Source of the DNA: Siphonodentalium dalli
Taxonomy: Eukaryota; Mollusca; Scaphopoda; Gadilida; Siphonodentaliidae
Length of the DNA stretch: 64,000 nucleotides
Assembly (NCBI GenBank): GCA_032622095.1
Contig: CP136062.1
Span: 158,094,875 to 158,158,874, forward strand
Direction of reading: 5' to 3'
Position 1 is the stretch's first letter, and every line of letters starts with the position of its first letter. A program made the translations under genes and the position numbers. Of this stretch, positions 37,712-49,703 are shown piece by piece. The notes beneath the pieces were generated by a model. It searched no databases, was not told the DNA's origin, and saw only the letters and a list, made by a program, of their open reading frames with translations.

Positions 37712-38610
37712 ATAGGGGAAAATGAGCTTTTTGGCCTTTTTGATTCCTGGGAGTCACTTTAAAGTATTTTATTGCATTTTTAACAGCCTGGTATTTCAGT
37801 CCAACGAATATCTCATGCATTGTATAGCTATTCTTGCTGCTAATGTCTTCTTGCTCTTACATCAGCCAAAAATAGTATGATTTTTTCATAAAAATTGTCA
37901 ATTTTTCATAGTATTTTCAATTGTTTGCAAGGTGGTAGTAGTCACTTGATAATGCAAATGACCCATAACATGAGCATGTCAATGAGACACATATCACTTG
38001 TTATAAGAAGCTAATCTGACAAGTATTTTGGATTTTATAGCCAGTGATATACATATATATATCATACAAGTTAGTCATTTCCACTGGTGGGTATGGTCAT
38101 TTGAAGGTTAATAGCACTAAAACTTGGACACATATAAGAAAATGCTTCAGCACTTCAAAGTGAGCATATTTTTGTTCAACTATTTCAATATACACCAACA
38201 TCCAGTTATCTCGGATCACCCTTGCAGACCTGAAAATATCATATTTTAGTCTTCCATGTGCTGATAAAGTCATGTGATTCATGCTCAGCTGCTCAAATCC
38301 GGACTCAATTACCTCACATTTACCAGAAGTTCTCTCATGGAAAGGATCTTGTACAGTCTTCCATCGCTGAGTCAAGTTTGCAACACCATACCCCAAAAAC
38401 TGTGTGGAAATGGGGCCTGAACATGACCTGTGGTGGAAATTTGTGCTTTTTTGATGAATAATGTGTTAAAGGGGTGGGGTTAAATTGTGTGTGATAAATA
38501 AAGAACTACAGAAGTGATATTGCTTTTGAACACATTTTTCCATTGATGGGCAATTCTGATGAAATGTAGGGAGTTACAATTATTCTGCGAAAAAGCGGGC
38601 TATCGCTTTA
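37712..38610 (+). repeat. Repeat B, copy 2
   Basis: Head-to-tail with copy 1, with about the same length and a few per cent difference by eye. It ends at the CTTTA that abuts repeat A copy 2. Confidence 0.8.
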
Positions 38611-39061
38611 GGTTACACTGGTGTAAATAAGGTTCGGAGAGACCTCTAGCGGATGCGGGAGGAATATATAGGAGAGAATCAAATAGACACTGGGCCCTGA
38701 TTGGTCAATAGCCTTGTGTGCTTTTTGCATAAAAAAATCATCACACCTCTTCCCTATGGTTTCCCACTGGTAACATAGCCATTGGCACAGGAATTAACCC
38801 TCTGTAGTGAAGTTTAAATTTGTTGTTGTGGTCTAAAATATGACAGTATTTTTGTATGCGGTTCTGACACTAGTTAGGAAAACACAAGATTTAAAGGCGA
38901 ATTCCCTGCCTGTCGTACCTGATTTGTTTGTGCAAAAAGTTTCCCAAAGTGTCAATTTTTCAGATTTAAAGAAAATTTTGGACCCAATGTTTATATTGCC
39001 AAAAGTATACGCTAAAACGTTAGCACTGAGGCCTATGGGAAACTTTTACACCTGTGTAACC
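38611..39061 (+). mobile_element. Repeat A, copy 2
   Basis: 451 bp with the same GGTTACAC...GTGTAACC termini, in direct orientation to copy 1. It is followed by ATAA, matching the ATAA to the left of copy 1, as if the whole 2.7 kb A-B-B-A block were flanked by a 4-bp target duplication. Confidence 0.85.
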
Positions 39062-39609
39062 ATAAGAGAGGCAATTCAGCTCATTATCACCATCCCGGTG
39101 AAGGACTTCACTCAAGGTAGGTTTATTTATCCAACGTGTTATGACATACAGGGACGTGGCTAGGGCTCCGATAGTGGCGATGTGGCTCTTACTTGCAAAT
39201 ACGGACGGGAACTCGCACCTAAGTGTAGGTTCACATACTGGGAACCGGTGTTTGGGAGGTCACGCAAGATCACAGTTGGCGGTGGCTTTGGCAGATCGGA
39301 ATTTAAATAATATTCGGCATAAGATACGAATATTATCGACAGAATCTCAATTGGCAGTATCTTGTTATAGTGGGGACGCGGTTACATACATGTATATGGA
39401 TACTTATTACCGTAATCATGCTTTATTCATGAAAAACAGAACATGTATAATAACATGCTGATCACACGTGAAAGAAAATGTTTCTTTGATTTTTGTGATG
39501 ACCCGAACGTGTTCGAAAATTACTGTTGGAACCAGGCATCATTATAGATGGAATTCTCTTGTGGACAGCCGTGACTAGTCAATTTATTTAACCCGGTTAA
39601 CCCAACCAC
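39062..39609. other. No gene recognised
   Basis: Open frame 39141-39461 has no recognisable domain. Confidence 0.4.
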
Positions 39610-39840
39610 CACCACCTTAAAGATATATATTATTGCCGAAGTGAACTATAAGTTAAGCCGTTCCCACAGGTTGATGCCTCGCGTGGTACGGCCGCCCTAG
39701 TACCACAATGACTCATATACACCAAACATCACGGGATGCACCCCTGGCAAAAAAGGGTGCCATATTAGGAGATTTTTACCCTCGCAGTGGGACGGTAGGC
39801 TTTTATCTGGCCCACACGGGGCGCCAATTCATAAAATAGC
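39610..39840. repeat. Unclassified dispersed repeat (partner at 63.7-63.86 kb, inverted)
   Basis: The words 'ttaaagatatatattattgcc', 'cacgggatgcacccctggc', 'gcagtgggacggtaggc' and 'cccacacgggg' recur in the same order on the opposite strand at 63690-63860, where the middle is partly deleted. On the minus strand TGGCGCCCCGTGTGGG near 39830 resembles a retroelement primer-binding site, but no LTR was recognised. Confidence 0.6.
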
Positions 39841-39861
39841 ATATTCAAATATAATAAGTCA

Positions 39862-39902
39862 TTAACAATAATAATAACAATAACAATAATAATAAGTCAT
39901 TA
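39862..39902. repeat. Microsatellite of AAT/AAC triplets
   Basis: An 'aataataacaataacaataa' type run embedded between two copies of 'aataagtcatta'. Confidence 0.9.
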
Positions 39903-40109
39903 AGTTCAATTCAAAGTAATATAAGAATTTCACTTCACATAACTCATCTGGTAAATTACAGATATACCACATTTAAAATTACATTTTTGTCGGTGCTTCC
40001 TAATTGAGTTTTGAAACATGAGAGCCATTTACATTATTGTATGCTACTGTATGTTCAAAGTGGATGATGGGACATACATTTGATGCTATGACTACACTGT
40101 TAAAACAGA

Positions 40110-40360
40110 ACCACCATGAATTTTCACGGGAATTTGCCGGCAATTTGGGGACCGTTAAAAAATGTACAGCCAATCTGTGAATTTTTCACGGTCTGTCAGT
40201 TAAAAAATTTACAGCCAATCCGTGAATTGTTCACGGTCTGTCCGTTCTTGACTTTACAATTGAACAGTAGAATTAAACGGTTATGCCGTTAACAAATTTA
40301 CAGCAAAACCGTGAATTTTCACGGTCTGCCCATTTATCAGTTACAGTCACACCGTAAAAT
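40110..40360. repeat. Short repeats each containing a CCGTGAA..TTCACGG dyad
   Basis: Three or four imperfect copies of 'acagccaatccgtgaatttt' followed by 'tcacggtctg' (about 40164, 40211 and 40301, with a weaker one near 40113). Each can form a small hairpin around CCGTGAATTTTTCACGG. Spacing is about 48 and 90 bp. Confidence 0.8.
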
Positions 40361-43300
40361 TCTTAGTATTAGTCTGTTCATGTTTTGACTTTTGTGGTCA
40401 TTAATATAGGCCTGATGATTGAAAATTGAAAATCTATTCCTTATAATTTCAAAGATATTTAGCAATAATGTATATTCAACTCCGAACAGACACATGTATT
40501 TTATGATATGCATATGCAACTGGGGGTGGTTTCATACAACCTTAGTAAAGCTGAAAGTGTCTGTATGTATTTCATGAGTTATCTAACCTGAAAATGCATT
40601 AACTTATGAGATAACTTTCTGTGCACATTTAGCTTAACTGCAACTATGCTAATTCCTGCAGTTCAATTTCACCGCTAATATACATGTATGTATAGTTTGA
40701 GTAAGTATAGAGTGTCAATGGAATCTATTAAATAAAATGCACAGACGGTTATCGCATACAGGTTAGCGCATTTCCAGGATAGAAAACTCTGAAAAAACAT
40801 ACAAAGACAACATCTTTCGCTAAATAGTAAAATGTAAATATTATGTAGACAAATAACATTTAATGAACCTTATAAACTGATGAATCAGTCACACAACAGT
40901 CAACATATTCCTCTATCCATGTACTTGAATTCTCCATCACAGTGTACATATCCAGAAATGTCCATGTCCGGTTGGTCAGCCAGTGTATTGGCAACAATAT
41001 TTCTTCACGAAAATCCAGTTCAACTGTCAACTTTATATATCAGACAGTGCATCAGTTGCCATCGCATGCTTATATGGAAGCTCGTTATCGTCGCTGAGTC
41101 TTATATTCGAATCTTGGAACTGTCTCGTGTATCAGAATTTCTCACTTAAATTTCCACAAATCTTGTAACATTATATTCAGTGCATATATGTGCCAGTTCC
41201 TATTGAACATTCATCAGCTAACACCAGCAAGACCGGAACAGTCCATAATTCACTAGAATATGTTTGAGATGGTACTACATGCAATAGACCATAATTGTAG
41301 ATACTAGATTTTTTCATTGACCCAATCAAGGAATCTGTTCTTCATTCACACTCGCGCACACACACCATGTGCCTAGTACCGGTACTGGTACTTCAGTTAT
41401 TACACATCAACTTGAGAAGATTGTACCATCCTTATGTTGTGTCCGATGTTTTTTCGCAGATACTCAGTGTAACTCCTGAAAGAAAGAATAATTTAATATA
41501 TTAGTGACTCATTGAATTGCATCCTAATTATGATTGTTATTAGGGTGACATCTTACCTGCCTGCACTTTTTTCTAAGATTCTCGACTTTAAAATCATATT
41601 ATGGTATTGTACCAGAGTACATATAACTTGATTTTAAGAATAATACCTTTCCAATTCAAAGACAACAGTCTTCCAAAATTATACAACATTATTCTACTCG
41701 GAGTTGGCCTGTTGTCGTGTTGTTGGCTGGTTGGGTCAATCAGTGCACATGCATCAATGCGCTTCAAATGAGACATGATAGTACGTAATTGTCTAATTGA
41801 ATTACCTTCTCGTGGAAGATGGACTTATAAACATTTGAGACCAATGTAGATGTGGTTATCAGTGGTTATTGGTTAATATTCAAGACGTTTGGATCTCAAA
41901 ATTCACGATAATGTTCATTTCCGCGTCGCAATCGTGAATACTCAAGTATGGATTATATATTAAAAATCACGGATGTGGACGAGGATATAGTTAAAATTTA
42001 TAACGAATGCATTGTGATCTGCATGTACTAGACAGAAACTCACTTTTAAAACAATTCCTATCTCTTTGATCAAATTATGTATACATTGGCATTTTTAACA
42101 ATAACCACGCTAAGCATATACTTATTATTTTATTATTTCTTTCTTTCTTAATGATACTTGGCAACATTTTGAGGTGTTCCCCATACACATGAGGGACTTC
42201 CTATTGAACATATCCACCGGAATAAATTTTCCTATTCTAATAATTATGTCCGATTGAGTTAGACATCGGAACAGGGATGGCACCAGTATTCCACCGACAC
42301 AGGGGCAATAATATACGATCGATCTCGACCCCCCCCCCCCTCCGTTGGGGGGTGCTATTATACCGTAATGCTATATGGCTTACCATTGCACATTTCCCCG
42401 ACGAGGAGGAGATGACTAAGCTGTACACCACTTAGTGATGCCTCTGTCATTGAACCAGCCCGAACTCCCATGTACCGTACCTCGAACTGTCGAAGTGTTA
42501 GAAATATCTAACCTAATATTATGTCAAACTGAAAAAATATATGCTGTTGTTGTCCAAAAACAACATTTTCCCCACTAATTTCTCAAACAATGAGAACAAT
42601 TTCAATATATATGTGACAGAATAAAACACAGGTTAAAAAATTATCTTTTGCACTGTTTTCCAAATTTACAACCGTTTGAAACTTTTTACCAAATGTTGGG
42701 TAGGGTGAGACATTATTGCCAATAACAAATCAAATCATACCGGGAATGGAACAATATAACGTACTTACCTATGGTAATTCTGTGAAGATCGCCACGCAAC
42801 ACACATGAGAAGTGCTGATCAAATATGTTCGAGAACAAAACAGAGCAACTTTATGGAAGATCGAAGCGCGAAAATGAGAAACTGGTACCGTATCAACAGG
42901 CTGTTTAAAACTATATCTGAATCATTAACGATGTGATGGAATTTAAATCCAACAGCGTGTGTGTATAATAGCATATAACGGATGTAATTGATACCGCAAA
43001 CAGGATATATATGCCGACCCCGCGGCATTCATGTAGCCTACATATAGTCGCATGTTGATTAGTGGTGAAAGCTATATAGCTTTGTCCGTGAAAACACTGC
43101 TCAGAGTTGTAAATTGGTAATGGATTAAATATGTGTGCTAATAGTTAAAATTCTACAGCTTGGAGCTGTAAATTGCCGCCCAGTTTACAGCTCGTTGTAT
43201 GAGTGTAGCTAACTACATATTATTATTTAATACTAATTTTTCACATATTGTTACTGTCATTATCAATGAGACAAGTCCATTGTGTCATTTGTCATCCGTT

Positions 43301-43373
43301 GGCCAGCTAAGCATATATAATGTACAAAACTGTATTTTTCTACCACCCCCACATATGTATGGTATATGTGCAT
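40361..43373. other. No gene recognised
   Basis: No domain in any short open frame. A C-run (about 42331-42343) followed by a G-run near 42350 interrupts otherwise A/T-rich DNA. Confidence 0.5.
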
Positions 43374-43581
43374 GCACATATGGAACGCAACAAAATCAAA
43401 ATATATTACCTAATTACTATATACTAACTCAAACAGGCTCCATTCTGGAGCCATTATTCAGCGGTGGAGGGGCCCGTGCACATATGGAACACAACACAAT
43501 TAACAAATATTACTTTATTACTACATGTACTAACTCAAAGAAGCTCCAGGGAGGAGTTTATTCAGCACTGTATGTGCCACA
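43374..43581. repeat. Imperfect tandem duplication, 104-bp period
   Basis: 'gcacatatggaacgcaacaa' at 43374 recurs as 'gcacatatggaacacaacac' at 43478, followed in both by A/T-rich text, 'actaactcaaa', 'gctcca' and 'ttattcagc'. The open frame across it (43199-43603) has no recognised domain and is probably not a gene. Confidence 0.75.
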
Positions 43582-44220
43582 TGTCCAGGGGCCTATACTA
43601 TAGAATACAATTTTTGTAATATCAGCGTTAATTTGTGATTTACTAATTTTGTAATGCATATTTTGTGTTATATAGTATTCGACTGTATTTCTATCAGTGT
43701 ATTTCTTTCATTGTAGATTGAAACTCAACATATGCCCGAAACTCTTTATATGCCAAATACATTGACATGTAATGACTTATATGATCTTTTTGGCGAACCA
43801 TCTATATACCTGGATTCACTTGACCGGAAAATCTTTGCATTTGGTGGAGAAAAAGGGGGCCTGAAAGTTTCATCTGTTCATGTTTTCATAGTACTCGAAC
43901 GCTACAGCTTTGTAATATGTAAAAATCACAATACGGAATGATAAAGTACTGGCTAAGCGGGTTCTATAGTACAGCAATAATACCACTTTTGTGAAAATTC
44001 ATATTTAGATTACAACGGCACAGGCTACATTATTGATTTTTCACGACGATTAACCGTGCGGAAAATAGTGAGTGCGATTAGCTGGGTACATGTTCTTTGT
44101 AATGCGGTCACGGAATCTCAATTGTTAACCCATTGAGATGGTTTACGCTCAATGGATTTGAAAGGAGATAGCCATGTCAGCGGCCTAGATTTTAATTATG
44201 AATGGAATTAAACAGTAAGC

Positions 44221-44390
44221 AATTATTTCATGTGTCTTTTGGGAACAGTCAAAATTGTCGTCCCGAGGTATCAGGAATGACTATCGAACTGTTGACCAAG
44301 GCCGAAGGCCGAGGGCAACAGTTCGATAGTCATTCCTGATACCGAGGGACAACAATTTAGCCTGTTCCCAAAAGACACATGAAATAATTA
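44221..44390. repeat. Long hairpin, 74-bp arms
   Basis: Arms 44221-44294 and 44316-44390 are reverse complements with about five mismatches. The 21-base loop itself contains GGCCGAAGGCC. The arm tips next to the loop read CGAACTGTTG/CAACAGTTCG, the same decamer that is tandemly repeated 200 bp downstream. Confidence 0.9.
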
Positions 44391-44575
44391 CTTTGTTACC
44401 CAATACATTTACTTGTATATAATCAGGTCATTGCTAGACATATTCAGCGATTAATTCAAAATAATTGTGTTGTTTTTCGAGCGTGACAGTGACAATGCGA
44501 AAATCCGGTATAATTAAACAACGAAACTGGAAATTTCCGGAAATAGCCGAAACGTCATGGAAATTGCATACCATG

Positions 44576-44762
44576 TAACAGTTCGTTCGGGCCAGTCAAC
44601 AGTTCGCTCGGAGCCAGTCAACAGTTCGCTCGGGTCGGACAACAGTTCACTCGTGACGTCACGAAAGCTGACCGTGGTTGCAAACCGGGCAACAGTTAAT
44701 TCAGGGCGGGCAACAGTTCGTTGTGGCGTTACGAACGCGAATTTGGGGTTAAACAGTTAATT
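44576..44762. repeat. Short-period array of CAACAGTTCG units
   Basis: About seven copies of (C/G)AACAGTT(C/A) followed by GCTCGG/GGSCAGT-like text, with a period near 20-22 bp at the start and looser spacing later. G/C-richer than its surroundings. Confidence 0.8.
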
Positions 44763-46004
44763 CTAAATCCCAATGATTTACGAAGTAAAACTCTACTATT
44801 GGGTAACAATTACAGTTGTCGGGCTTGGGCTCAAAATGTATATATATAAACGATCTTTGTGCGAAGGTACACGGATACGCGGTGAATCGGGGGTGGTGGC
44901 ATTTCGTGTTGAAACAGTTACTGATAATTTCAGGCTAAGTTGCGTTAAGAATCAGTGGACCCCAAATATTTACCATGACATTATATAACATATTTGAACC
45001 GCATGGCATGTGTGTGCTCAATAATATTGCGTTCACCTTGTGGTCTAAACAATTTAATTTGGCCAATAGTGCCGCACAGAATGTTCCATGAGTGAATTTT
45101 TAGAACAAATCGTGGTCCCCCGATCTTTAACTTACCAATGTAGTAGTGCGTGTTGGTTATAACCAAATGTCATATGTTTACCTAAATTCAGCCGCTTAGT
45201 TGGGTATAAATGGAAGGTACTGAGAATTAGGTATAGTTTAAGTAGATGGTGCGCTATATATGTTTTAAAATCGAGGTTGGGTGTCCCCGGAGACCCTGGA
45301 CTAGGGAGTGTTGGTCCACATTGGAATTTCCAAATGAACACCCATCCTATACACAGGTCGAAAATACCAAGTCCGAGAACAGCCATCGCACCCCCATCAT
45401 GGGTTGAATTTTTCCAGCTGCATGCTACCTCAAACTTTTCAACTATTAAGGTCTAGATGTTCCCACTAATATTTCAGCCAGACAAAGCTAGCTAGACAAA
45501 TTAGGTTCCATCCTTGGTAATATTGCTATATAAAGTTGATGTGGCCATTTGAACGGCAACCGATGTGTGTGTTTGCCGACCTTTTTCGACAAACCGTTAA
45601 TAAACATGTAACATAAAACATCTGAAAATGGTAAGTATTCCACACGATACTGAAAAAATTACTTTTCATCGTGCGCAATTGTGGTCAAAATAACCTAAGT
45701 ATCGGAAACTAGTCACACATAATGTACCTTTATTCATCAACTAAATCACTCATCAACTGACACAAATAGGCATTGCCATATCATTCGCATATATCATTAG
45801 AGTAATTTCCCTTGACAAAATCACAAATGTTTAGATGTGCGTTTAACGAACGGTGGTCGATAGTACTCGATTTGCTGTCTTTTTGTGATTTACAAGAAAT
45901 CGCGTTCGCTGTTAGATTACAGTGGTCCATAGTACTCGACACCTTCTGTACGGCTCAAATAACCCTGCTATTACAAAAATTGTATTCTATAGTATAGGCC
46001 CCTG

Positions 46005-47049
46005 CTCTGAGGCCCATTTGCGCCATTCGCCTACATTTGATCTTTTAAACAGTATTTGTGTATATCATATGTACACTCAACTGCAAGATTAAGTAAGCAT
46101 TTAGCACCGATATTATTATAATGTGGCTTTTCTAACCGAGTTATGTCTAATATCCTGAAAGATACCCACTGTTGGGAGGTCATACGGTGTCAATTCGCCG
46201 ACGACTTTCTGGTATACTCCTTCGATACCAAAGAAAACATTCATTGCATTGAACTGACAAATTAGCACAAATAGACAATTTAACACCCATTTGCAACAAT
46301 GGTAGAGAGTTCGAGTCTCGACTCTTCAACCCGTGCACTTCCACAACAGAATCAACATTCATCACTTATATGCACATCACTCAACCTGACAAACAAATAA
46401 AATTAGCGCCCATTTCTCACGTTTTCCTTGACCAATTGGCGTGAAATTTGGTGAGTCATCTTTTACGAAAATTGTAGACCCTGGTCCAAATTTGGGTTAC
46501 ATTTGACGCATGGTTGAGCATTCATACACGCGCCAAATGCGTGACCGAGTTAAACACATATGACGGGTTTTGTTCATATATAAAGTAGACATGGGATATA
46601 TCGGAATCTGACCAGTAAACGACAAAGGACACATGTGGCGAGTGGTGTTGCGTACAACAGAATAGACATGGTGTAACACACATCGCCTAGTGTGTCTTAA
46701 AAAGTAAACATTAAATCGTGTTGCTCTTTTTAAAAAAGTAACATTACTATCCCAGTTCACGGAATGTATAGCACACATATGCGGATACAGCGTCCATTTA
46801 ATACATAAACTAATAGTACACTGTATAGCAATACAGTCCTATCGCAGTTCACGGAATGTGTTTTTAAATTTGATTCAACCATGTAAAAAATGCGAGGCAT
46901 GCAGAGAGCCCAGTTAATCAGTTATTAATATTGTGCGTATTTTGTCATAAACTATTTAAAATTTTGTTTAGAATTTAGCACATTATGTCTCATTTAACTG
47001 AATTATGTTTAAAACACAAAATTGAAATATGTGTAACCATGTTTGTCCC
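46005..47049. other. No gene recognised
   Basis: A minus-strand frame at 46497-46778 lacks domains. The word 'cagttcacggaatgt' occurs twice (about 46754 and 46846). A GTTCGAGTCTC word near 46308 resembles a tRNA B box, but I see no tRNA fold. Confidence 0.45.
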
Positions 47050-47222
47050 ATGGGTTGGGGGATTATGCGTTTGATGATACTGCACTTGGGGGTATTTCGT
47101 TTGGGGATAATGCGTTTGGTTGTAATGCTTGTGGTGATAGTGCATTTGGGAATAATGCGTTTGGGGGATAATGCTCTTGGGGATAATATTTCTGGGGAAT
47201 AATGCGTTTGGCGATATTGCAA
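47050..47222 (-). repeat. 15-bp-period minisatellite encoding a pentapeptide repeat
   Basis: Imperfect units of 'gataatgcgtttggg' (about ten). On the minus strand a 94-codon frame (46990-47274) reads it as degenerate pentapeptides of HYPQT / HYNQT type. A second minus frame reads IIPKR-type pentamers, so the open frames follow from a period divisible by three. No start context, signal peptide or domain supports a gene. Confidence 0.75.
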
Positions 47223-47727
47223 TCCAATTTTTAAAGAGTTTCATGGACAAGAATTTTAATGTTCCTGTTGGCAAAAGATAGAGTAAATTATTTTTAAAAT
47301 GGTGACATCGTCAAAATAATATCGATCATGGAAGATGACACGGTGGGTCAAATGTCTGGAGCATGTTTCTGAAGTTTGTTCTACCTTCTACCCACATTGT
47401 GTATAGGTACCATGTCGCCGATGAGCCGTATGAACGAAGGGGATGATATAATTCAATTACTGATACATACATCTGCAGTAAAACAATTAAGCCGATAGCG
47501 GCTGATCCGAAGCATTTGTCTCTGCCCCCTTGTGTAGAGGAAGACATTTCAATTTGATACATTCGTCTTTGTCTGTTTCAAATTTAAAAACCAACTAAAT
47601 AATTGGAATATAGTGGCCCACGATACATCGACTATACATTGTTTTGGAAACCGACAACATAGTATAAAAATTGTTATTGTGGTACGAATAAATACCGAAA
47701 CACCGTGAAGCTCTACAAAGATATCAG
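47223..47727. other. No gene recognised
   Basis: Short minus-strand frames without domains. Confidence 0.4.
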
Positions 47728-48127
47728 TTAACCCTTTACCCAACAAACCGGCCAAAACCGGCCAAATAAAGCTTCAACAGCCTAAAATATCTTCGGTCTG
47801 TCTCAATAGAACCATACAAATATGGATATCATTGGAACCGGCTCCTTGACCACATTGTGATAGTTACAGTTATAACCTGTGCCAATGCATTCTCTTATAT
47901 ATGCGAGTCGACCATAGGTCGCCTCGCATATATAAGAGAATGCATTGGCCTAACAAAAATCTTTTTTTAACACTTTTTACCATTTTTTCTTACATTCTTT
48001 AACAATTTTATAATTTTTAATGTGTTAAGCCAATGCATTCTCTTATATATGCGAGGCGACCTATGGTCGACTCGCATATATAAGAGAATGCATTGGCACA
48101 GGGCCCTTCTGTTGGGTAAAGGGTTAA
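47728..48127 (+). mobile_element. piggyBac-like MITE, copy 2
   Basis: TTAA at 47728-47731 and 48124-48127. The body is 392 bp, the same length as copy 1 and opposite in orientation. The TIRs CCCTTTACCCAACA/TGTTGGGTAAAGGG are intact. Palindromes lie at 47882-47948 and 48030-48096. Confidence 0.9.
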
Positions 48128-48464
48128 TCGGAACATCCTTCACTGGTAAATAAGTGATTTCCTAATTGTATCAACTAACTGGCACAGGAATTGTCGGTAT
48201 CTATTTTAGAACATAACAACATTGTTCACCATAGTTATCTATATTAAAAACATAACGGGAATATGTGTAACGGAGACATATCATCAACGAGTTTAATGGA
48301 TTGTATTATTTTTGCTGCTGGCAAGAGATATAACTTCCTTAACAGACTGAGTAAACTATTGTATACACACTGTTCTGGTGCAGTGCCACAAAGGAATCTT
48401 AGATTAATTGAATGATACAAACATGAGATTTTCGCTGTTACTAGCGATAACCATCGTGGTAGTG
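48128..48464. other. No gene recognised
   Basis: Short A/T-rich stretch between two mobile elements. Confidence 0.4.
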
Positions 48465-48472
48465 TGTGTCGT

Positions 48473-49703
48473 CAGGGATGTGGCTAGAGGGGGGTGTGGG
48501 GGGGTGTCTCACCCCCAGCAGAGAGCTATATTTTCAATAGTTGGAAATTTAATACCTGCCACAACGAAATTTCACACCAACAATAGGTTGAAAATGTTCT
48601 TGTAGTTTGATTATAAAACAATTTATTGGGGGGAATTTATTGTTTTTCAACCAATATTTGCATATGTTCCTATTTTTGGTCCAAAATTTTGACAGAAATG
48701 GTCATCAGTTGGAAATTTTCCAACCTTAGGGGGGTGACAGGTTGGAAATTTCCAACACTTGGAAAGCTTGTGTCCTGGTCCCTCCCCCGTGGCCAGTCAA
48801 AAACTTCTAGTTAATTTAAGAAAACAATATTGTCATACAATTGGTCAACATTGTCATTGGAATTGTCATCAGTTGGAAATTTTCCAACCTAAGTGGGGGT
48901 GTAGGGTTTGAAATTTCCAACAGTAGGAAGGCTTGAGGCTAGTCTAGATGTTAGGATTTTGCGATTTTCTTGTTCAGATTTCAAAATTTTTCGCACACCG
49001 GGCCGAACCATGGTCGGCCCGGTGTGTCATTGCCCCATCCACATGGCCAATACAAAACTGCTAATTAGTTTAGCAAAGCAATATTTTACTACATTTGGTC
49101 AAACTTGTAGACATAAATGGTCATCAGTTGAAGAATTTTCCAACCTGAGGGGGAGCATGAGGTTTTAAATTTCCAACACTAGGAAAGCTTCAGTTGAGGC
49201 CAGTCTAGATGCTAGGATTTGCGATTTTCTTGTATAGTTTTCAAAATTTTCTCACACCGGGCCGAACAACCATGGTCGGCCCGGTATTTCCTGGTCTGTT
49301 GTCGGTAGCTGTGTGCATTTGTCTGGAATTAGATCACTAGTTGTTTTTTTTGGGACATTTTCAGGTTAAAATATCTTAATGTTCTCATACTGGGAAAATA
49401 GAAGCATGGCTTATGAATATATAGGAAATTAGGCCTGAGCATGAGGTACAAGGGGGTGCAAATGGAATTATGCAAAAAGTTGTGTTGGTGTGATTCCGAC
49501 TCAAGGGGGGGGGGGGTGCAAATGGAATTATGCAAAAAGTTGTGTTGGTGTAATTCCGACTCAAGGGGGCGGGGTGCAAATGGAATTATGCAAAAAGTTG
49601 TGTTGGTGTGATTCCGACTCAAGGGGGGGGGTGCAGTTGGAAATTCCCAAGGTTGACAACCCCCCCCCCCCCCCCCCGCGGAGACCCTCTAGCCACATCC
49701 CTG
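48473..49703. mobile_element. hAT-like non-autonomous element, 1231 bp
   Basis: Ends CAGGGATGTGGCTAGAGGG and CCCTCTAGCCACATCCCTG are exact inverted repeats. The 8-bp flanks are tgtgtcgt (48465-48472) and tgtgtcat (49704-49711), a 7/8 match as expected for a hAT target-site duplication. Inside, 'catcagttggaaattttcca' blocks recur near 48700, 48870 and 49120. Two 'gggccgaac..catggtcggcccgg' hairpins lie at about 49000 and 49258. Three tandem 57-60 bp units ('gcaaatggaattatgcaaaa...') lie at 49455-49630. No transposase frame. A C-run is at about 49660-49678. Confidence 0.85.

Larger units (their letters stand above)
43586..46004. mobile_element. 2.4 kb TIR element, hAT-like ends
   Basis: The left end CAGGGGCCTATACTATAGAA and following bases to 43620 are exactly inverted at 45970-46004 (35 bp), with weaker similarity for about 15 bp more. 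CAGGG-initial ends suggest the hAT superfamily. However, the flanking octamers (cacatgtc and ctctgagg) do not match, so a target duplication is not supported. The word 'tagtactcga' repeats inside both halves (about 43886, 45855 and 45930). No transposase domain is visible in the interior frames. It holds the 44.2 kb hairpin and the 44.6 kb short-repeat array. Confidence 0.7.

Noticed and set aside
37655-37712. CTGATGA...CGAAA as a hammerhead ribozyme in repeat B
   Set aside because: Stem I does not pair and stem II is only about 4 bp with a long unpaired insert.
43199-43603. 134-codon open frame
   Set aside because: It crosses a tandem duplication whose 104-bp period is not divisible by three, and no domain is visible.
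44576-44762. CRISPR-like short repeat array
   Set aside because: Animal genomic context, imperfect repeats, irregular spacers and no cas genes.
46295-46330. GTTCGAGTCTC word like a tRNA B box
   Set aside because: No A box at the right distance and no acceptor or anticodon stems.
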